A stretch of DNA of 64,000 bases from Endozoicomonas sp965199185 (GTDB taxonomy: Bacteria > Pseudomonadota > Gammaproteobacteria > Pseudomonadales > Endozoicomonadaceae), in contig CBDAQW010000031.1 in assembly GCA_965199185.1 (NCBI GenBank), forward strand, positions 1-64,000. The letters are read 5' to 3'. The notes beneath the pieces were generated by a model. It was not told the DNA's origin and made no database searches. It saw only the letters and a program-made list of their open reading frames with translations. Position numbers and translations under genes: made by a program. Of the stretch, positions 54,469-63,789 are shown piece after piece. Positions within the stretch are counted from its first letter, which is position 1. Every line of letters starts with the position of its first letter.

Positions 54469-55311
54469 ATGAAATACATTGGAGCTCATGTCAGCGCCGC
54501 CGGAGGTGTTGAAAATGCCCCTCTCAATGCTCATAAGCTGGGCGCTACTGCTTTTGCCCTGTTCACCAAAAATCAAAGGCAGTGGAATGCCAAACCTTTG
54601 ACCGAGCAGAACATCAGCCTCTTCAAAGAACGCTGTGATGAATACGGTTATAAACCAGAACAGATTCTGCCCCACGACAGTTACTTGATAAATTTAGGTC
54701 ATCCAGAGCAAGAACCTTTGGAAAAATCCCGTAATGCGTTTATTGATGAAATGGAGCGCTGCATGCAACTGGGATTGGATCGCCTGAACTTTCACCCGGG
54801 TAGCCATTTGCGCAAAATGGATATTGATCAGTGCTTAGACCGGATCGCTGAATCCATCAATATCGCCCTGGATCGCACCAAAGGTGTTATTGCGGTTATT
54901 GAAAACACGGCAGGTCAGGGCAGCAATCTCGGTTGGCAATTTGAGGAACTGGCGCAGATTATCGATCAGGTAGAAGACAAATCTCGTGTAGGAATCTGCC
55001 TTGATACCTGCCATACGTTTGCGGCAGGTTATGACCTGCGCACCACCGAAGCCTGTGAGAAAACCTTTGCCCGGTTTGAACGCATTGTTGGTTTTAACTA
55101 CCTGAAAGGCATGCATCTGAATGATTCCAAGGTAGAACTTGGTTCCAGAAAAGATCGCCATCACAGTTTGGGGGAAGGTGAGATAGGCTGGGATGTTTTC
55201 CGCTTCATCATGCAGGATGATCGCTTTAACCAGATCCCGATGGTGTTGGAAACCATTGATGATTCAATCTGGAAAGATGAAATTGAAGCACTAAGAATGC
55301 TGGCCGCTTAG
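54469..55311 (+). CDS. nfo: Endonuclease IV
   Basis: Nfo is a zinc enzyme cutting DNA 5' of abasic sites. The 280-residue protein has the AP-endonuclease-2 signatures in order: GAHVSAAGG at the N-terminus, NFHPGSHL near 105, ENTAGQGSNLGW near 145, GICLDTCHTFAAGYD near 175 and LNDSKVELGSRKDRHHSLGE near 220. The length is normal for the family. Confidence 0.95.
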   Translation: MKYIGAHVSAAGGVENAPLNAHKLGATAFALFTKNQRQWNAKPLTEQNISLFKERCDEYGYKPEQILPHDSYLINLGHPEQEPLEKSRNAFIDEMERCMQLGLDRLNFHPGSHLRKMDIDQCLDRIAESINIALDRTKGVIAVIENTAGQGSNLGWQFEELAQIIDQVEDKSRVGICLDTCHTFAAGYDLRTTEACEKTFARFERIVGFNYLKGMHLNDSKVELGSRKDRHHSLGEGEIGWDVFRFIMQDDRFNQIPMVLETIDDSIWKDEIEALRMLAA

Positions 55312-55342
55312 GAGCTGTCTGACAATAATATCCTCGGAACTG

Positions 55343-55368
55343 GTCATCCCTGCCTTCGCGGGGATGAC
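55343..55368. repeat. REP-like hairpin after nfo
   Basis: GTCATCCCTGCCTTCGCGGG and the closing GATGAC pair over eight bases. This type (GTCATCCC...GGGGATGAC) recurs as a dispersed intergenic palindrome in many proteobacteria. No T run; an mRNA-protecting or terminator role is possible. Confidence 0.6.
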
Positions 55369-55389
55369 ATTAAAGAAGATTAAATTAAG

Positions 55390-55514
55390 AAACCCGATGT
55401 GTGACTTTTATCTCGTAGGTTGCCAATCCATGGCTTATGGGTTCTGTACAGGGACTGTACGGGATCCACGTGGATGGATAGCCATGTTGAAATTAAAAGT
55501 CACACATCGGGTTT
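55390..55514. repeat. Element with perfect 21-bp inverted ends
   Basis: The left arm (AAACCCGATGTGTGACTTTT, 55390-55410) and the right arm (55494-55514) are exact inverted copies. The 83-bp interior contains GTACAGGGACTGTAC, ATCCACGTGGAT and a shared GTAGGTTG, so it would fold further. No coding capacity. It looks like a small non-autonomous mobile element or a complex terminator between nfo and the DUF945 gene. Confidence 0.6.
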
Positions 55515-55535
55515 AAGAAGGTATTTTAGAGATCA

Positions 55536-56996
55536 TTAAATGGTCAGCGGCATATCCAACACGACATTATTCAACAGCAGTTGCCCATCTTTAAGTGCCA
55601 CTTCCAGGGTATTACTTTCAACCCAACTGTTTTTTACTTGATTCATAGTATCAATGCACTGAGCCTGTTTTTTTGTATTTTGCATTGTCATGCAGGACAT
55701 ACTCAAAAACTCACCACTCTTTGCCATAGAAGAGCACATACTGCCTATCATCTTACCTTCCGCCGCTTTGCCACCACGTTCTCTGACAACTTGTTCTCCA
55801 ATACGTTTGCAACTCCAGTCAAGCAGCTCATCAGAGAGGGAAACTTTCAAAGAGCTGTTCAATGCCATAAGAAACTCTGTACTTCTTTTCCCCATCACCT
55901 CAACAGATAAACCATCTGATTCAGTAAGTTGCTTTAACAGCTGACGAGAACGGTCTGTGCCAGCCACTTCTGAAGACAGACTGATATCACCATGAGATGT
56001 TTTCAGAGTGAAATCTTCCAGAGCGAATCGAGGGTTGGTTTTAGACAGTTCCATCATAAATTTTTTGGCTGCACTGTCTGTTGCTTCAGTATTATCAGGT
56101 AATTCGGCTGCTCTTATCAGGGATATCAATTCAGTGATCGCCTCCAGGCTGAGATTTTCAACACTGGAAGAAGAGCTGAAGCCTTCAATCACCTTATCAG
56201 CCTTTATATTAGCCAGGGCCGGAATTGAAAACTGACCTGCAGAAAAATCAACTCGTGTATTAAGCAGGTTGTTTTCAACCTTCTCTTCACCATTAATGGC
56301 GATATCTTCAATACTTAAACGTTGTTGATAACCGGGTGCTTTCAGGGTCATGGAAAGAGCAGGCACACTCACGGCCCAGTGTTCAGCATTCGGTGACACC
56401 CTGACCTGAACATTATCCAATGTGGCATTGATCACAGGCTGAGTCTGTCCGCTGATGTTCCAGCGCAGCTGCTCCGTATCCAAAACAACACCTTGACTGA
56501 CATCCACCACCAATTTACCAGCCACAGGTGCCTGCAACAGAGTTGCTCTGGCGGCAGAATCAACAGGTAGTTCAAAAGCATCTGTACTGAAGTCTGCCAG
56601 AGCTGAGCCATCCCAGTTTAAAGCCCCTCGAATGGTGCCCGGTAAGTCAATTTTTACTCCATGATGTACGCTAGAGTAGGTAAAATCCAGGTCGGATGTG
56701 TAGATCTCAGGTAGGTTAAAAATAGTGCTGTGCTTGATTACACCGGTAACGATTAAAGACTCGCGGGCAATTTTTTTCAGGCCACTACCTTCAAACACAA
56801 TATCAACCGTGGTTGCATCAAAACCTCGTGCCATTTCGACAGACGACACTGAAAAACTGTATTTTTCGGCAACCTCTTCCAGTCGTTCATTTATGCTGTT
56901 TTCCAGCATCACACCCGTTATTGCTGGAAATGCAGCTCCAAACGCACCAATAGCCACAACAGAGCCGGCTATCAATTTTTTGACTTTACTCATCAT
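55536..56996 (-). CDS. DUF945 (YdgA-like) protein
   Basis: The 486-residue protein has an N-terminal membrane anchor or signal (KKLIAGSVVAIGAFGAAFPA) and a long, beta-rich periplasmic part of the kind seen in DUF945/YdgA: LPEIYTSDLDFTYSSVHHGV near 105, repeated short strands, and a four-Cys C-terminal patch (SCKRIGEQ, GSMCSSM, SMSCMTM, QCIDTMN). YdgA-type proteins are inner-membrane anchored; the function is unsettled. Two ATGs are adjacent at 56996; AAGG precedes. It stands alone. Confidence 0.7.
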   Translation of the reverse strand: MMSKVKKLIAGSVVAIGAFGAAFPAITGVMLENSINERLEEVAEKYSFSVSSVEMARGFDATTVDIVFEGSGLKKIARESLIVTGVIKHSTIFNLPEIYTSDLDFTYSSVHHGVKIDLPGTIRGALNWDGSALADFSTDAFELPVDSAARATLLQAPVAGKLVVDVSQGVVLDTEQLRWNISGQTQPVINATLDNVQVRVSPNAEHWAVSVPALSMTLKAPGYQQRLSIEDIAINGEEKVENNLLNTRVDFSAGQFSIPALANIKADKVIEGFSSSSSVENLSLEAITELISLIRAAELPDNTEATDSAAKKFMMELSKTNPRFALEDFTLKTSHGDISLSSEVAGTDRSRQLLKQLTESDGLSVEVMGKRSTEFLMALNSSLKVSLSDELLDWSCKRIGEQVVRERGGKAAEGKMIGSMCSSMAKSGEFLSMSCMTMQNTKKQAQCIDTMNQVKNSWVESNTLEVALKDGQLLLNNVVLDMPLTI

Positions 56997-57182
56997 CCAA
57001 CCTTGTTAGAAATATTATCAGGACGATGATACTGATTTATAAGAGAAATGTCTTTTATTGCAGATAAAACATATTCATCCGAGTATTTTTTAAAGAATGC
57101 ATGATCATTAGATTCGACCAGCCTTTACCTAATTGGAACTATAAGCACCCAATCATAGGAAGTCGTATATTTCTAAATGTAT

Positions 57183-58358
57183 TTAATCGATCGATGAGTC
57201 TTCGTCGACACTTTGCATTCTCATAAAAATTAACGTCAAGATTTTTCCCATATCAAGATATTCATCAGAATCATAATCAAAGCCATGTTTCCTGCAGAAA
57301 AAAGCCTTTATTAGGTCATTGTAAATCCACAGCCGTTTCATATCATTATTAAGCACTGCCTCATTAACTGCTTTTACTAAAATATGACGATGTTTTCGAA
57401 AATCCAAATACCTTACTGCACCTTTCATTTCATCTTCCTGACATAGAAAACGAGAAGAAGCACTGGGTATCACATCAATACTTAGCAGGATATTCAAATA
57501 CAGCTGATCAAAAAAATCTTCCACTTTTTTGTTATCGGTGTTGCTATCGGTATCACAAGAGTCAATATTTTTCAAAACCTCTCCTTTTTTCAAGTTAGAA
57601 ACGCGTTCACATATGCTATTAATGACACTATAAAAATTATTCCGAGAAGAAGAGAGAACTGAACAATAACGACCATCTGGAAAAAGATGCTCATCAAATT
57701 CCTTAAATAGACTTATAATCAAACAAACCGTTTCTTGCGAGCTTAACTTATATTTTTTTAAAACCTTTATTAGATATTGACTCTCTTCAAGATCTCTCAA
57801 AAACTCATCAAGTATTTTCAGGCTTACCTGTTGATTATTTTTTCTCTCTAATAAATGCTCTTGAAAATCACCACGCATACTCTCAACAATCTTTAAGATC
57901 TTATTATTTTCCTTAAGGGTTTCATATTCAAAATGGAGTAATTGAAAAAAATAAAAACCCGGGGTGAATTCAGATTCATCTCGATCAAGTATGATTTTCC
58001 TAATCAAAAAGAGTATCTGGTGTTCTTCACCATCCATTTCTTTAAGGTGTTTTTCCTGAAGAACCATATCATTCTCCATATAACGAAAACGTCCGTGTGA
58101 TACATGGTGAAAGCGAATGAAACGACAATGAAAAGACGCTACCTCAAGCGTCAAACTCTGATAGAATTTTAGCTTCCATAGCCCTCTTTCTTCAGGTTCT
58201 GAAACCCTTGATGTAATGATCCCATCAACATCCTCTTGTATGTTCGACAGATTATCATAATACCGATAAGTGCCATCAGGGTACTGCCGACCTGCAAGAA
58301 AAGCATAATACTGTATCCAACCATCTAATGTGATCAGGTCACTGTATTCATCACTTCT
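57183..58358 (-). pseudogene. 3' part of a secreted-protein gene split by IS30
   Basis: The frame continues upstream of its first good start (58067, GGAG site, 294 residues) without a stop right to the IS30 end at 58366, reading RSDEYSDLITLDGWIQYYAF then LAGRQYPDGTYRYYDNLSNI. Removing the element and one copy of the GAATTCA duplication joins it in frame with 58927-59877, giving a protein of about 708 residues. The C-terminal part is helical and charged, with low GC and AT-rich codons unlike the neighbours, suggesting recent acquisition. No family recognised. The 3' part could still be translated alone from 58067. Confidence 0.6.
58140..58345 (-). repeat. Block repeated inside the IS30 remnant, copy 1
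   Basis: This 206-bp part of the split gene reappears at 58669-58905 within the element. Here the block is an uninterrupted coding frame. In the second copy the same words recur with extra bases inserted at about five places. Confidence 0.65.
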
Positions 58359-58365
58359 GAATTCA

Positions 58366-58926
58366 AGTCATAAGTGCATAACCCATGACTTTTCTTACAT
58401 CTATCCCTGTTGACTCTTTAAATGCCTCATAAGGTGTTTTGTAGCCCAGGCATTTTCTGGGTCTGTGTTCAGCTTATCAACCGCCATGACAACTTCTTTT
58501 TCTGTGACCTTATCAAGTTCCATCGACTTGGGAAAATACTGCCTGAGCAAGCCATTAGCGTTCTCATTCTGACCTCTTTCCCACGAATGATAGGGTGCAG
58601 CAAAGTAGCTATCACACGCCAATGGAAACCTCTTCATGCTGAACAAACTCTTTACCATTGTCGTAAGTTACCTCAAGCGTCAAACTCTGATAGAAGCTTG
58701 GTTTTCCGTTTTAGCTTCCATCAGCCCTCTTTCTTCAGGTTCTGAAACCCTTGATGTAATGATCTTGTCTTGATGTCGCAAATGCTTGTATGTTCGACAG
58801 ATTATCAGCTTAATACCGATCAAAGTGCCATCAGGGTACTGCCGACCTGCAAGAAAAGCATAATACTGTATCCAACCATCTAATGTGATCAGGTCACTTG
58901 TATTCAGAGGTTATGCACTTATGATC
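58366..58926 (-). mobile_element. IS30-family remnant with terminal repeats and target duplication
   Basis: The 561-bp element has near-perfect 18-bp ends: AGTCATAAGTGCATAACC on the left and, inverted, GATCATAAGTGCATAACC on the right, flanked by the direct repeat GAATTCA (58359-58365 and 58927-58933). The minus strand encodes the C-terminal half of an IS30 transposase: LTLEVTYDNGKEFVQHEE, then in another frame DSYFAAPYHSWERGQNENAN, LLRQYFPKSMELDKV and, after a further frameshift, CLGYKTPYEAFKESTGID. The N-terminal half is missing and replaced by the repeated block. Intact IS30 elements are about 1 kb, so it is dead. Confidence 0.8.
58669..58905 (-). repeat. Block repeated inside the IS30 remnant, copy 2
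   Basis: A 237-bp variant of 58140-58345. Long identical runs alternate with insertions; the inserted or changed stretches read like IS30 transposase (YKHLRHQDK, LMEAKTENQAS), while the rest equals the host gene. The result is a patchwork of the two sequences with no usable frame. Confidence 0.6.
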
Positions 58927-59877
58927 GAATTCAGGACTTGCTTTTTTAATTGCTGGATAAAGAATTGAATCTTTATATCGGACACCTCCTACCACCATTA
59001 TTTTATCCAATGGTTCTTTCAGTTTTCTAGCCAACTCAATGAATGTAGAAACACCCTGCTTTAATGCATCAAGCCTAATAGCTCTAAGGCGAAACCCCGC
59101 ACTCCTTAAGTCTTCGTTAAAACGTTCAAGCATAAGCCGGAAGAAACTTTTAGCCGCTTCCATTTGTTCCTCACCCCATTCTATGATAAGTCCACTTTTA
59201 AATTCACTAGATAAAGGGACAGGTATAGGAAAGCTGGTGGATGGTAAGGGGCTTTTGTACTCAAGCCTGAAAAACATAAAAACGTGATTTTTGAATTTAT
59301 TTTGTCTTTCAAGCATATAATCATTTGCTTCAGAGGCTACCAACTTCATATACTCAAATAATTTCATTTCATTAACAGAGCGTACAAGTAATTTATTCAG
59401 ACAAACATGTAAATATTCAGCCCTATATCGACATTGATCACCATTACAAAGCTGACAAGCTTTGAGATGCGGGGTGTGATGTTGAAATCGATTATCGTCA
59501 GGCGGCTCATTGTTTTGAAAATAGCGGCGAAACAGGATTAGACTATCACTTGCACTATTTTCTTGATGACTACGTTCACTGTTTTCTGCCGTGTTTTCTG
59601 AATGTTGATTTTCCTCCCGGCTTGTTCCACTACTTGAAGAGGGAAAACTGATAATGCCTTTAACATTAGAATCAGAAAAATCAGTCGTTATTGGCAAGGC
59701 TAACGGTTCAGATCTGAGTTTATCTGGCAGCAGAAATCGACTATCACGATGAAACAAAAGAGAATAAAAAATGGGCACAACCTGTAGAGATTTAAGATGA
59801 TCCAAAAAACCTGAAGCAGAAGCAAGCGGTCTCAGGCTACTGAATATCAGTATTGTTATTGTGACAAATCTGGGCAC
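58927..59877 (-). pseudogene. 5' part of the secreted-protein gene split by IS30
   Basis: From the ATG at 59877 the frame encodes 317 residues up to the IS30 target site and then runs ten codons into the element to a TGA at 58894. The N-terminus is a signal peptide (FVTITILIFSSLRPLASASG). A Ser-rich linker (residues 75-110) precedes a helical domain with a Cys cluster (KACQLCNGDQCRYRAEYLHV) that could bind metal. No family recognised. With 57183-58358 it forms one broken gene. Confidence 0.6.
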
Positions 59878-59957
59878 AGTTTTCTCTCAAAGTTGCTTTG
59901 AAAAACTTGCTCTCAAGTACATTCCGTCGATTAAAGATAGATGCTTTTAAGAAAAGT

Positions 59958-59988
59958 GCGTCGGGATTTAGACAATAAATCCCGACGC
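59958..59988 (-). terminator. Terminator of the pntAB operon
   Basis: GCGTCGGGATTTA and TAAATCCCGACGC form a perfect 13-pair stem with a GACAA loop, 20 bp past the pntB stop; the minus-strand tail is ACTTTTCTT. It is a good intrinsic terminator. Confidence 0.85.
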
Positions 59989-60007
59989 TTCAGGAAGGTA
60001 TTAGGAA

Positions 60008-61408
60008 TTAAAACTGCTTGAGAATGTGTTCCACACTGTCGTGTGCATCACCAAACAGCATGGTGGAATTTTCACGGAAGAACAGAGGGTTCTGCACACC
60101 CGCATAACCTGTTGCCATTGAGCGTTTAAAGACAACTACCTGACTTGCTTCCCAAACCCGCAGTACTGGCATACCGGCAATCGGGCTGGTTGGGTCTTCA
60201 GAAGCCGCAGGGTTTACTGTGTCGTTAGCACCGATCACCAGTACGGTATCTGTCTCTGTGAAGTCGTCGTTCAGCTCATCCATCTCTTCAACAATGTCGT
60301 AAGGCACTTTGGCTTCAGCCAGCAGGACGTTCATGTGGCCTGGCAGACGACCTGCAACCGGGTGAATACCAAAGCGCACTTTAATGCCCTGAGCACGCAG
60401 CTTGTTAACCAGTTCTCTCAGAGGGTGCTGTGCCTGAGCAACCGCCATACCATACCCCGGAGTGATGATAACGCTGGTAGAGTTTTTCAGCATTTCTGCC
60501 ACTTCTTCTGCGTTAACTTCTGTATGTTCGCCCTGCTCACCATCGGCAACGACTGTGCCACTTTCAGTACCAAAACCACCCAGAATGACGGAGATAAAAG
60601 AGCGATTCATAGCAGCGCACATCAGGTAAGACAGAATAGCGCCAGAAGAACCCACCATCGCACCGGTAATGATCAGCAGATTATTACCCAGCATAAAGCC
60701 TGTCATTGCTGCCGCCAGACCTGAATAGGCATTCAGCATAGAGACCACCACCGGCATATCGGCACCACCGATACCCATCACCAGAGTGACACCAAAAGCA
60801 AAGGCTAGCAGCACACAAATAAACAGAGCAAAAATACTGTGTTGTTGCACAAACACAATACCCATCAGAACCGCCAGCACCAACAGAGCCAGGTTGGTCC
60901 AGTGACCTCCGGGGAAAGAAAAAGGGCTGCTCTTCACTTTACCGTGTAACTTCAATGCCGCAACAATTGAGCCACTGAAAGTAATGCCACCAATGATAAC
61001 GCCAATGAAAATCTCAACACTGTGAATCAGTTGTTCAGTAGACGACACTTCTAGCACAAGATCCGAAATCAATGTGCTGTTTGCTTCAATGGCACTGGCA
61101 AAACCAATAAGTACAGCCGCCAGACCACCAAAACCATTCAAAATGGCGACCAGTTGTGGCATTTCAGTCATTTGTACTTTTTTGGCCAGATGTAAGCCAA
61201 TACCTGCACCAATAACCATACACAAGGTGACCAGCGTAAAGCCGGTAATATGCGCGTGAGCGAGTGTAGCAAACACTGCTACGACCATGCCGACGATACC
61301 GTAGATGTTACCGTTTTTGGCAGTATCCTGACGACTCAGTCCTGCCAGACTCATAACAAACATGAGTGCTGCGGCCAGATAGGCCGCCACCAATAATCCT
61401 TCAGACAT
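60008..61408 (-). CDS. pntB: NAD(P) transhydrogenase subunit beta
   Basis: PntB carries the NADP(H)-binding domain and most of the proton channel of the proton-translocating transhydrogenase. The 466-residue protein has about nine membrane helices in its first 290 residues (GGADMPVVVSMLNAYSGLAA near 210) and a soluble domain with VIITPGYGMAVAQAQHPLRE near 315 and GANDTVNPAA near 395. AGAGG lies seven bases before the ATG. It follows pntA by 12 bp. Confidence 0.95.
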   Translation of the reverse strand: MSEGLLVAAYLAAALMFVMSLAGLSRQDTAKNGNIYGIVGMVVAVFATLAHAHITGFTLVTLCMVIGAGIGLHLAKKVQMTEMPQLVAILNGFGGLAAVLIGFASAIEANSTLISDLVLEVSSTEQLIHSVEIFIGVIIGGITFSGSIVAALKLHGKVKSSPFSFPGGHWTNLALLVLAVLMGIVFVQQHSIFALFICVLLAFAFGVTLVMGIGGADMPVVVSMLNAYSGLAAAMTGFMLGNNLLIITGAMVGSSGAILSYLMCAAMNRSFISVILGGFGTESGTVVADGEQGEHTEVNAEEVAEMLKNSTSVIITPGYGMAVAQAQHPLRELVNKLRAQGIKVRFGIHPVAGRLPGHMNVLLAEAKVPYDIVEEMDELNDDFTETDTVLVIGANDTVNPAASEDPTSPIAGMPVLRVWEASQVVVFKRSMATGYAGVQNPLFFRENSTMLFGDAHDSVEHILKQF

Positions 61409-61420
61409 CTCTGCGACCTC

Positions 61421-62956
61421 TTAATCCCGAACGAACATCTTGAGCATACGCTGGGTTACAGCGAAACCACCGACAATATTGATAACAGCGACCGTAATGG
61501 CGATACCGGACAATGCCAGCACCATGCCGCTATCACTTCCCATCTGCACCAGACCACCGACAACCACAATGCCGGAAATGGCATTGGTCACACTCATCAA
61601 TGGAGTATGCAGTGCAGAGGTTACATTCCAGATCACGTAGTAACCGACAATAGACGACAGAACAAATACCGTGAAATGCTCAAGGAAGCTGGTAGGCGCA
61701 GCATTGGCAACATAACCAAAAACCAGCGCCCCCAAAGCCATCAGTACCGGCTTCAGCCAGGGCTTAGGTTCAGGTTCTTCTTTTTTTGTATCAACAGGCG
61801 CAGCTTCAGCGGGTTTGGCTGCGGGGGCAGCACTGACCTTCACAGCAGGTGGCGGCCAGGTGATATTGCCTTCTTTAAGAACAGTAAGACCACGAATGAC
61901 TTCATCATCAAAGTCGATATTGATGTTGCCATCTTTCTCAGGCGTCATCAGCTTCAGCATGTTTACCAGATTAGTGCCGTAGAGCTGGGAAGACTGAGTG
62001 GGCAAACGGCTTGGCAGATCGGTATAACCAATCACTGTCACACCGTGAGCAACGCTTGCTTTATCCTTGATTGTGCAGGCGCAGTTACCACCTGTTTGCG
62101 CTGCCAGATCGACAATCACACTGCCCGGTTTCATGGCTTTCACCATGTCTTCGGTAATCAGTTTGGGAGCCGGCCTGCCGGGGATCAGAGCCGTAGTAAT
62201 AATGATGTCTACTTCTTTGGCCTGCTCCATAAACAGAGCCATTTCAGCATCAATAAACGCCTGGCTCATTTCTTTGGCGTAACCATCGGAAGAATCCTGT
62301 TCTTCTTCGTATTCCAGCTCAAGGAACTCAGCACCCATACTTTCTACCTGTTCCTTTACTTCAGGACGGGTATCAAAAGCACGTACAATAGCCCCCATAC
62401 TCCCTGCAGCACCCAGCGCCGCCAGACCAGCAACACCAGCACCAATCACCAGAACTTTGGCAGGAGGAATTTTACCGGCTGCGGTAATCTGACCATTGAA
62501 GAAACGGCCAAAATGATGAGACGCCTCAACTACCGCACGGTAGCCAGCAATATTCGCCATAGAACTGAGCGCATCCAGAGACTGAGCCCTGGAAATGCGT
62601 GGCACACTGTCCAGCGCCAACACATTGATATTGCGCTGGCTAAGTTTTTCCATCAAGGCTTCATTCTGGGCTGGCCAGATAAAGCTGGCGATGGTCGCAC
62701 CATCTTTCAGTTTGGCAATTTCATCATCAGTGGGCGCATTAACCTTCAGTACAATGTCTGATGTCCAAACATCGTCGTGTTCTACGACAGAAGCCCCGGC
62801 TTGCTCATAGGCTTCATTGCCAAAGCTGGCCTGATCACCGGCACCGCTTTCAATGGCAACGTCAAAACCCAGCTTTTGCAACTTACCGATAGTATCAGGC
62901 GTTGCAGCAACACGGTTTTCACTGGCCTGGCTTTCACCAGGTATTCCTATCCGCAT
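61421..62956 (-). CDS. pntA: NAD(P) transhydrogenase subunit alpha
   Basis: PntA holds the NAD(H)-binding domain of transhydrogenase, which uses the proton gradient to make NADPH. The 511-residue form matches the undivided E. coli type: alanine dehydrogenase-like domain (MRIGIPGESQASENRVAATP; VLVIGAGVAGLAALGAAGSM near 170), a Pro/Ala/Glu linker near 375-400 and four C-terminal membrane helices (from about 405). The ATG at 62956 with AGGTGA upstream is preferred over a GTG three codons earlier. Confidence 0.95.
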   Translation of the reverse strand: MRIGIPGESQASENRVAATPDTIGKLQKLGFDVAIESGAGDQASFGNEAYEQAGASVVEHDDVWTSDIVLKVNAPTDDEIAKLKDGATIASFIWPAQNEALMEKLSQRNINVLALDSVPRISRAQSLDALSSMANIAGYRAVVEASHHFGRFFNGQITAAGKIPPAKVLVIGAGVAGLAALGAAGSMGAIVRAFDTRPEVKEQVESMGAEFLELEYEEEQDSSDGYAKEMSQAFIDAEMALFMEQAKEVDIIITTALIPGRPAPKLITEDMVKAMKPGSVIVDLAAQTGGNCACTIKDKASVAHGVTVIGYTDLPSRLPTQSSQLYGTNLVNMLKLMTPEKDGNINIDFDDEVIRGLTVLKEGNITWPPPAVKVSAAPAAKPAEAAPVDTKKEEPEPKPWLKPVLMALGALVFGYVANAAPTSFLEHFTVFVLSSIVGYYVIWNVTSALHTPLMSVTNAISGIVVVGGLVQMGSDSGMVLALSGIAITVAVINIVGGFAVTQRMLKMFVRD

Positions 62957-63497
62957 AACATTCACCTAGCAATGGTTTTTTGATTTATATCAGAGTTGTC
63001 AGGCGCTGATTCTCAGCGATTTCAGAAGAAGCTTATCCCTTACCTAAACCGGATCACACTGAGGTTGAGCCTGATCAAAAATTAGGACGACACATAGTAT
63101 GTTATTTTACAGGAAAGTGGTAATTCACAAGGATTATCAGCAACATTACATATCTCTATGATGGTGATAGCAAGCAGCTGGACTAACCGATTTTTTTATG
63201 ATTTCCAATTGATCTAATTGCACAGTCAACAACTTTTTTATCAATAAACACAACAGTGCACGTTTAATAGCATTTACTGACTGAAAGAACATTTTTTGTT
63301 GTTTTTTTGTATGTGATTCCACAGTAGAACAGTCCGCCACCAATAATGCGAGGTGGAAAGCTAAGTGGAAAACCACCTGAAAAATCAACGCCTTCATACA
63401 ATTTTATACAATACAATTTCATGTAAAGAGTATTCTCCAGAATACATTTTTAGCCAGTCTGGAATGAGCTTCTCTGAAATTAGTTGAGCATCAATTT

Positions 63498-63659
63498 TTA
63501 TACGACGAAACCAAATTGAATCATTTCAGGAAATGGCGGACGGTTATCAAATTCCATGTAATCCGTGAGCCGATATAAAACCAGCCCAAGAGCCGCTGCT
63601 CCGGTGAGCGCGATAAAATAAGCTTTCAGAACTCCGGCTATCAGAGTGACTGCATTCCA
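63498..63659 (-). pseudogene. Small membrane-protein frame without a start codon
   Basis: The minus strand reads WNAVTLIAGVLKAYFIALTG, then AAALGLVLYRLTDYMEFDNR and a tail ending QFGFVV before TAA at 63498. One strong membrane helix is evident. A perfect AGGAGG precedes it, but the nearby ATG (63655) is out of frame and gives only four codons. It is either a decayed gene or a frameshifted start. Confidence 0.3.
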
Positions 63660-63671
63660 CCTCCTGATTTT

Positions 63672-63699
63672 TGACTAAAACAGGTACACCACTATAGCC
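63672..63699 (+). promoter_or_regulatory. Candidate sigma-70 promoter for sbcD
   Basis: TTGACT (63672-63677) and TATAGC (63694-63699) are spaced by 16 bases, about 90 bp upstream of the sbcD start. No other gene lies between. Confidence 0.4.
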
Positions 63700-63789
63700 C
63701 AATGGTGATCCACTGAAAAATCAGCGCAATAAAACTGCGATTGGTATTATAAACTGACAGGATAACCCTCTTACTGGCATAAACCTTCC

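Larger units (their letters stand above)
62957..63789. other. Long intergenic region between pntA and sbcD
   Basis: 833 bp without a convincing complete gene. It holds the pntA promoter region on the left. A minus-strand frame 63146-63397 lacks a ribosome site and good codon pattern. A truncated membrane-protein frame lies at 63498-63659, and a sbcD promoter candidate at 63672-63699. Confidence 0.4.

Noticed and set aside
61607..62761. 384-codon plus-strand frame
   Set aside because: It is antisense to pntA and resembles no protein family.
63146..63397. 83-codon minus-strand frame with a hydrophobic start
   Set aside because: There is no ribosome site, and the His/Lys-rich composition is unlike a real protein; kept only as part of the intergenic entry.
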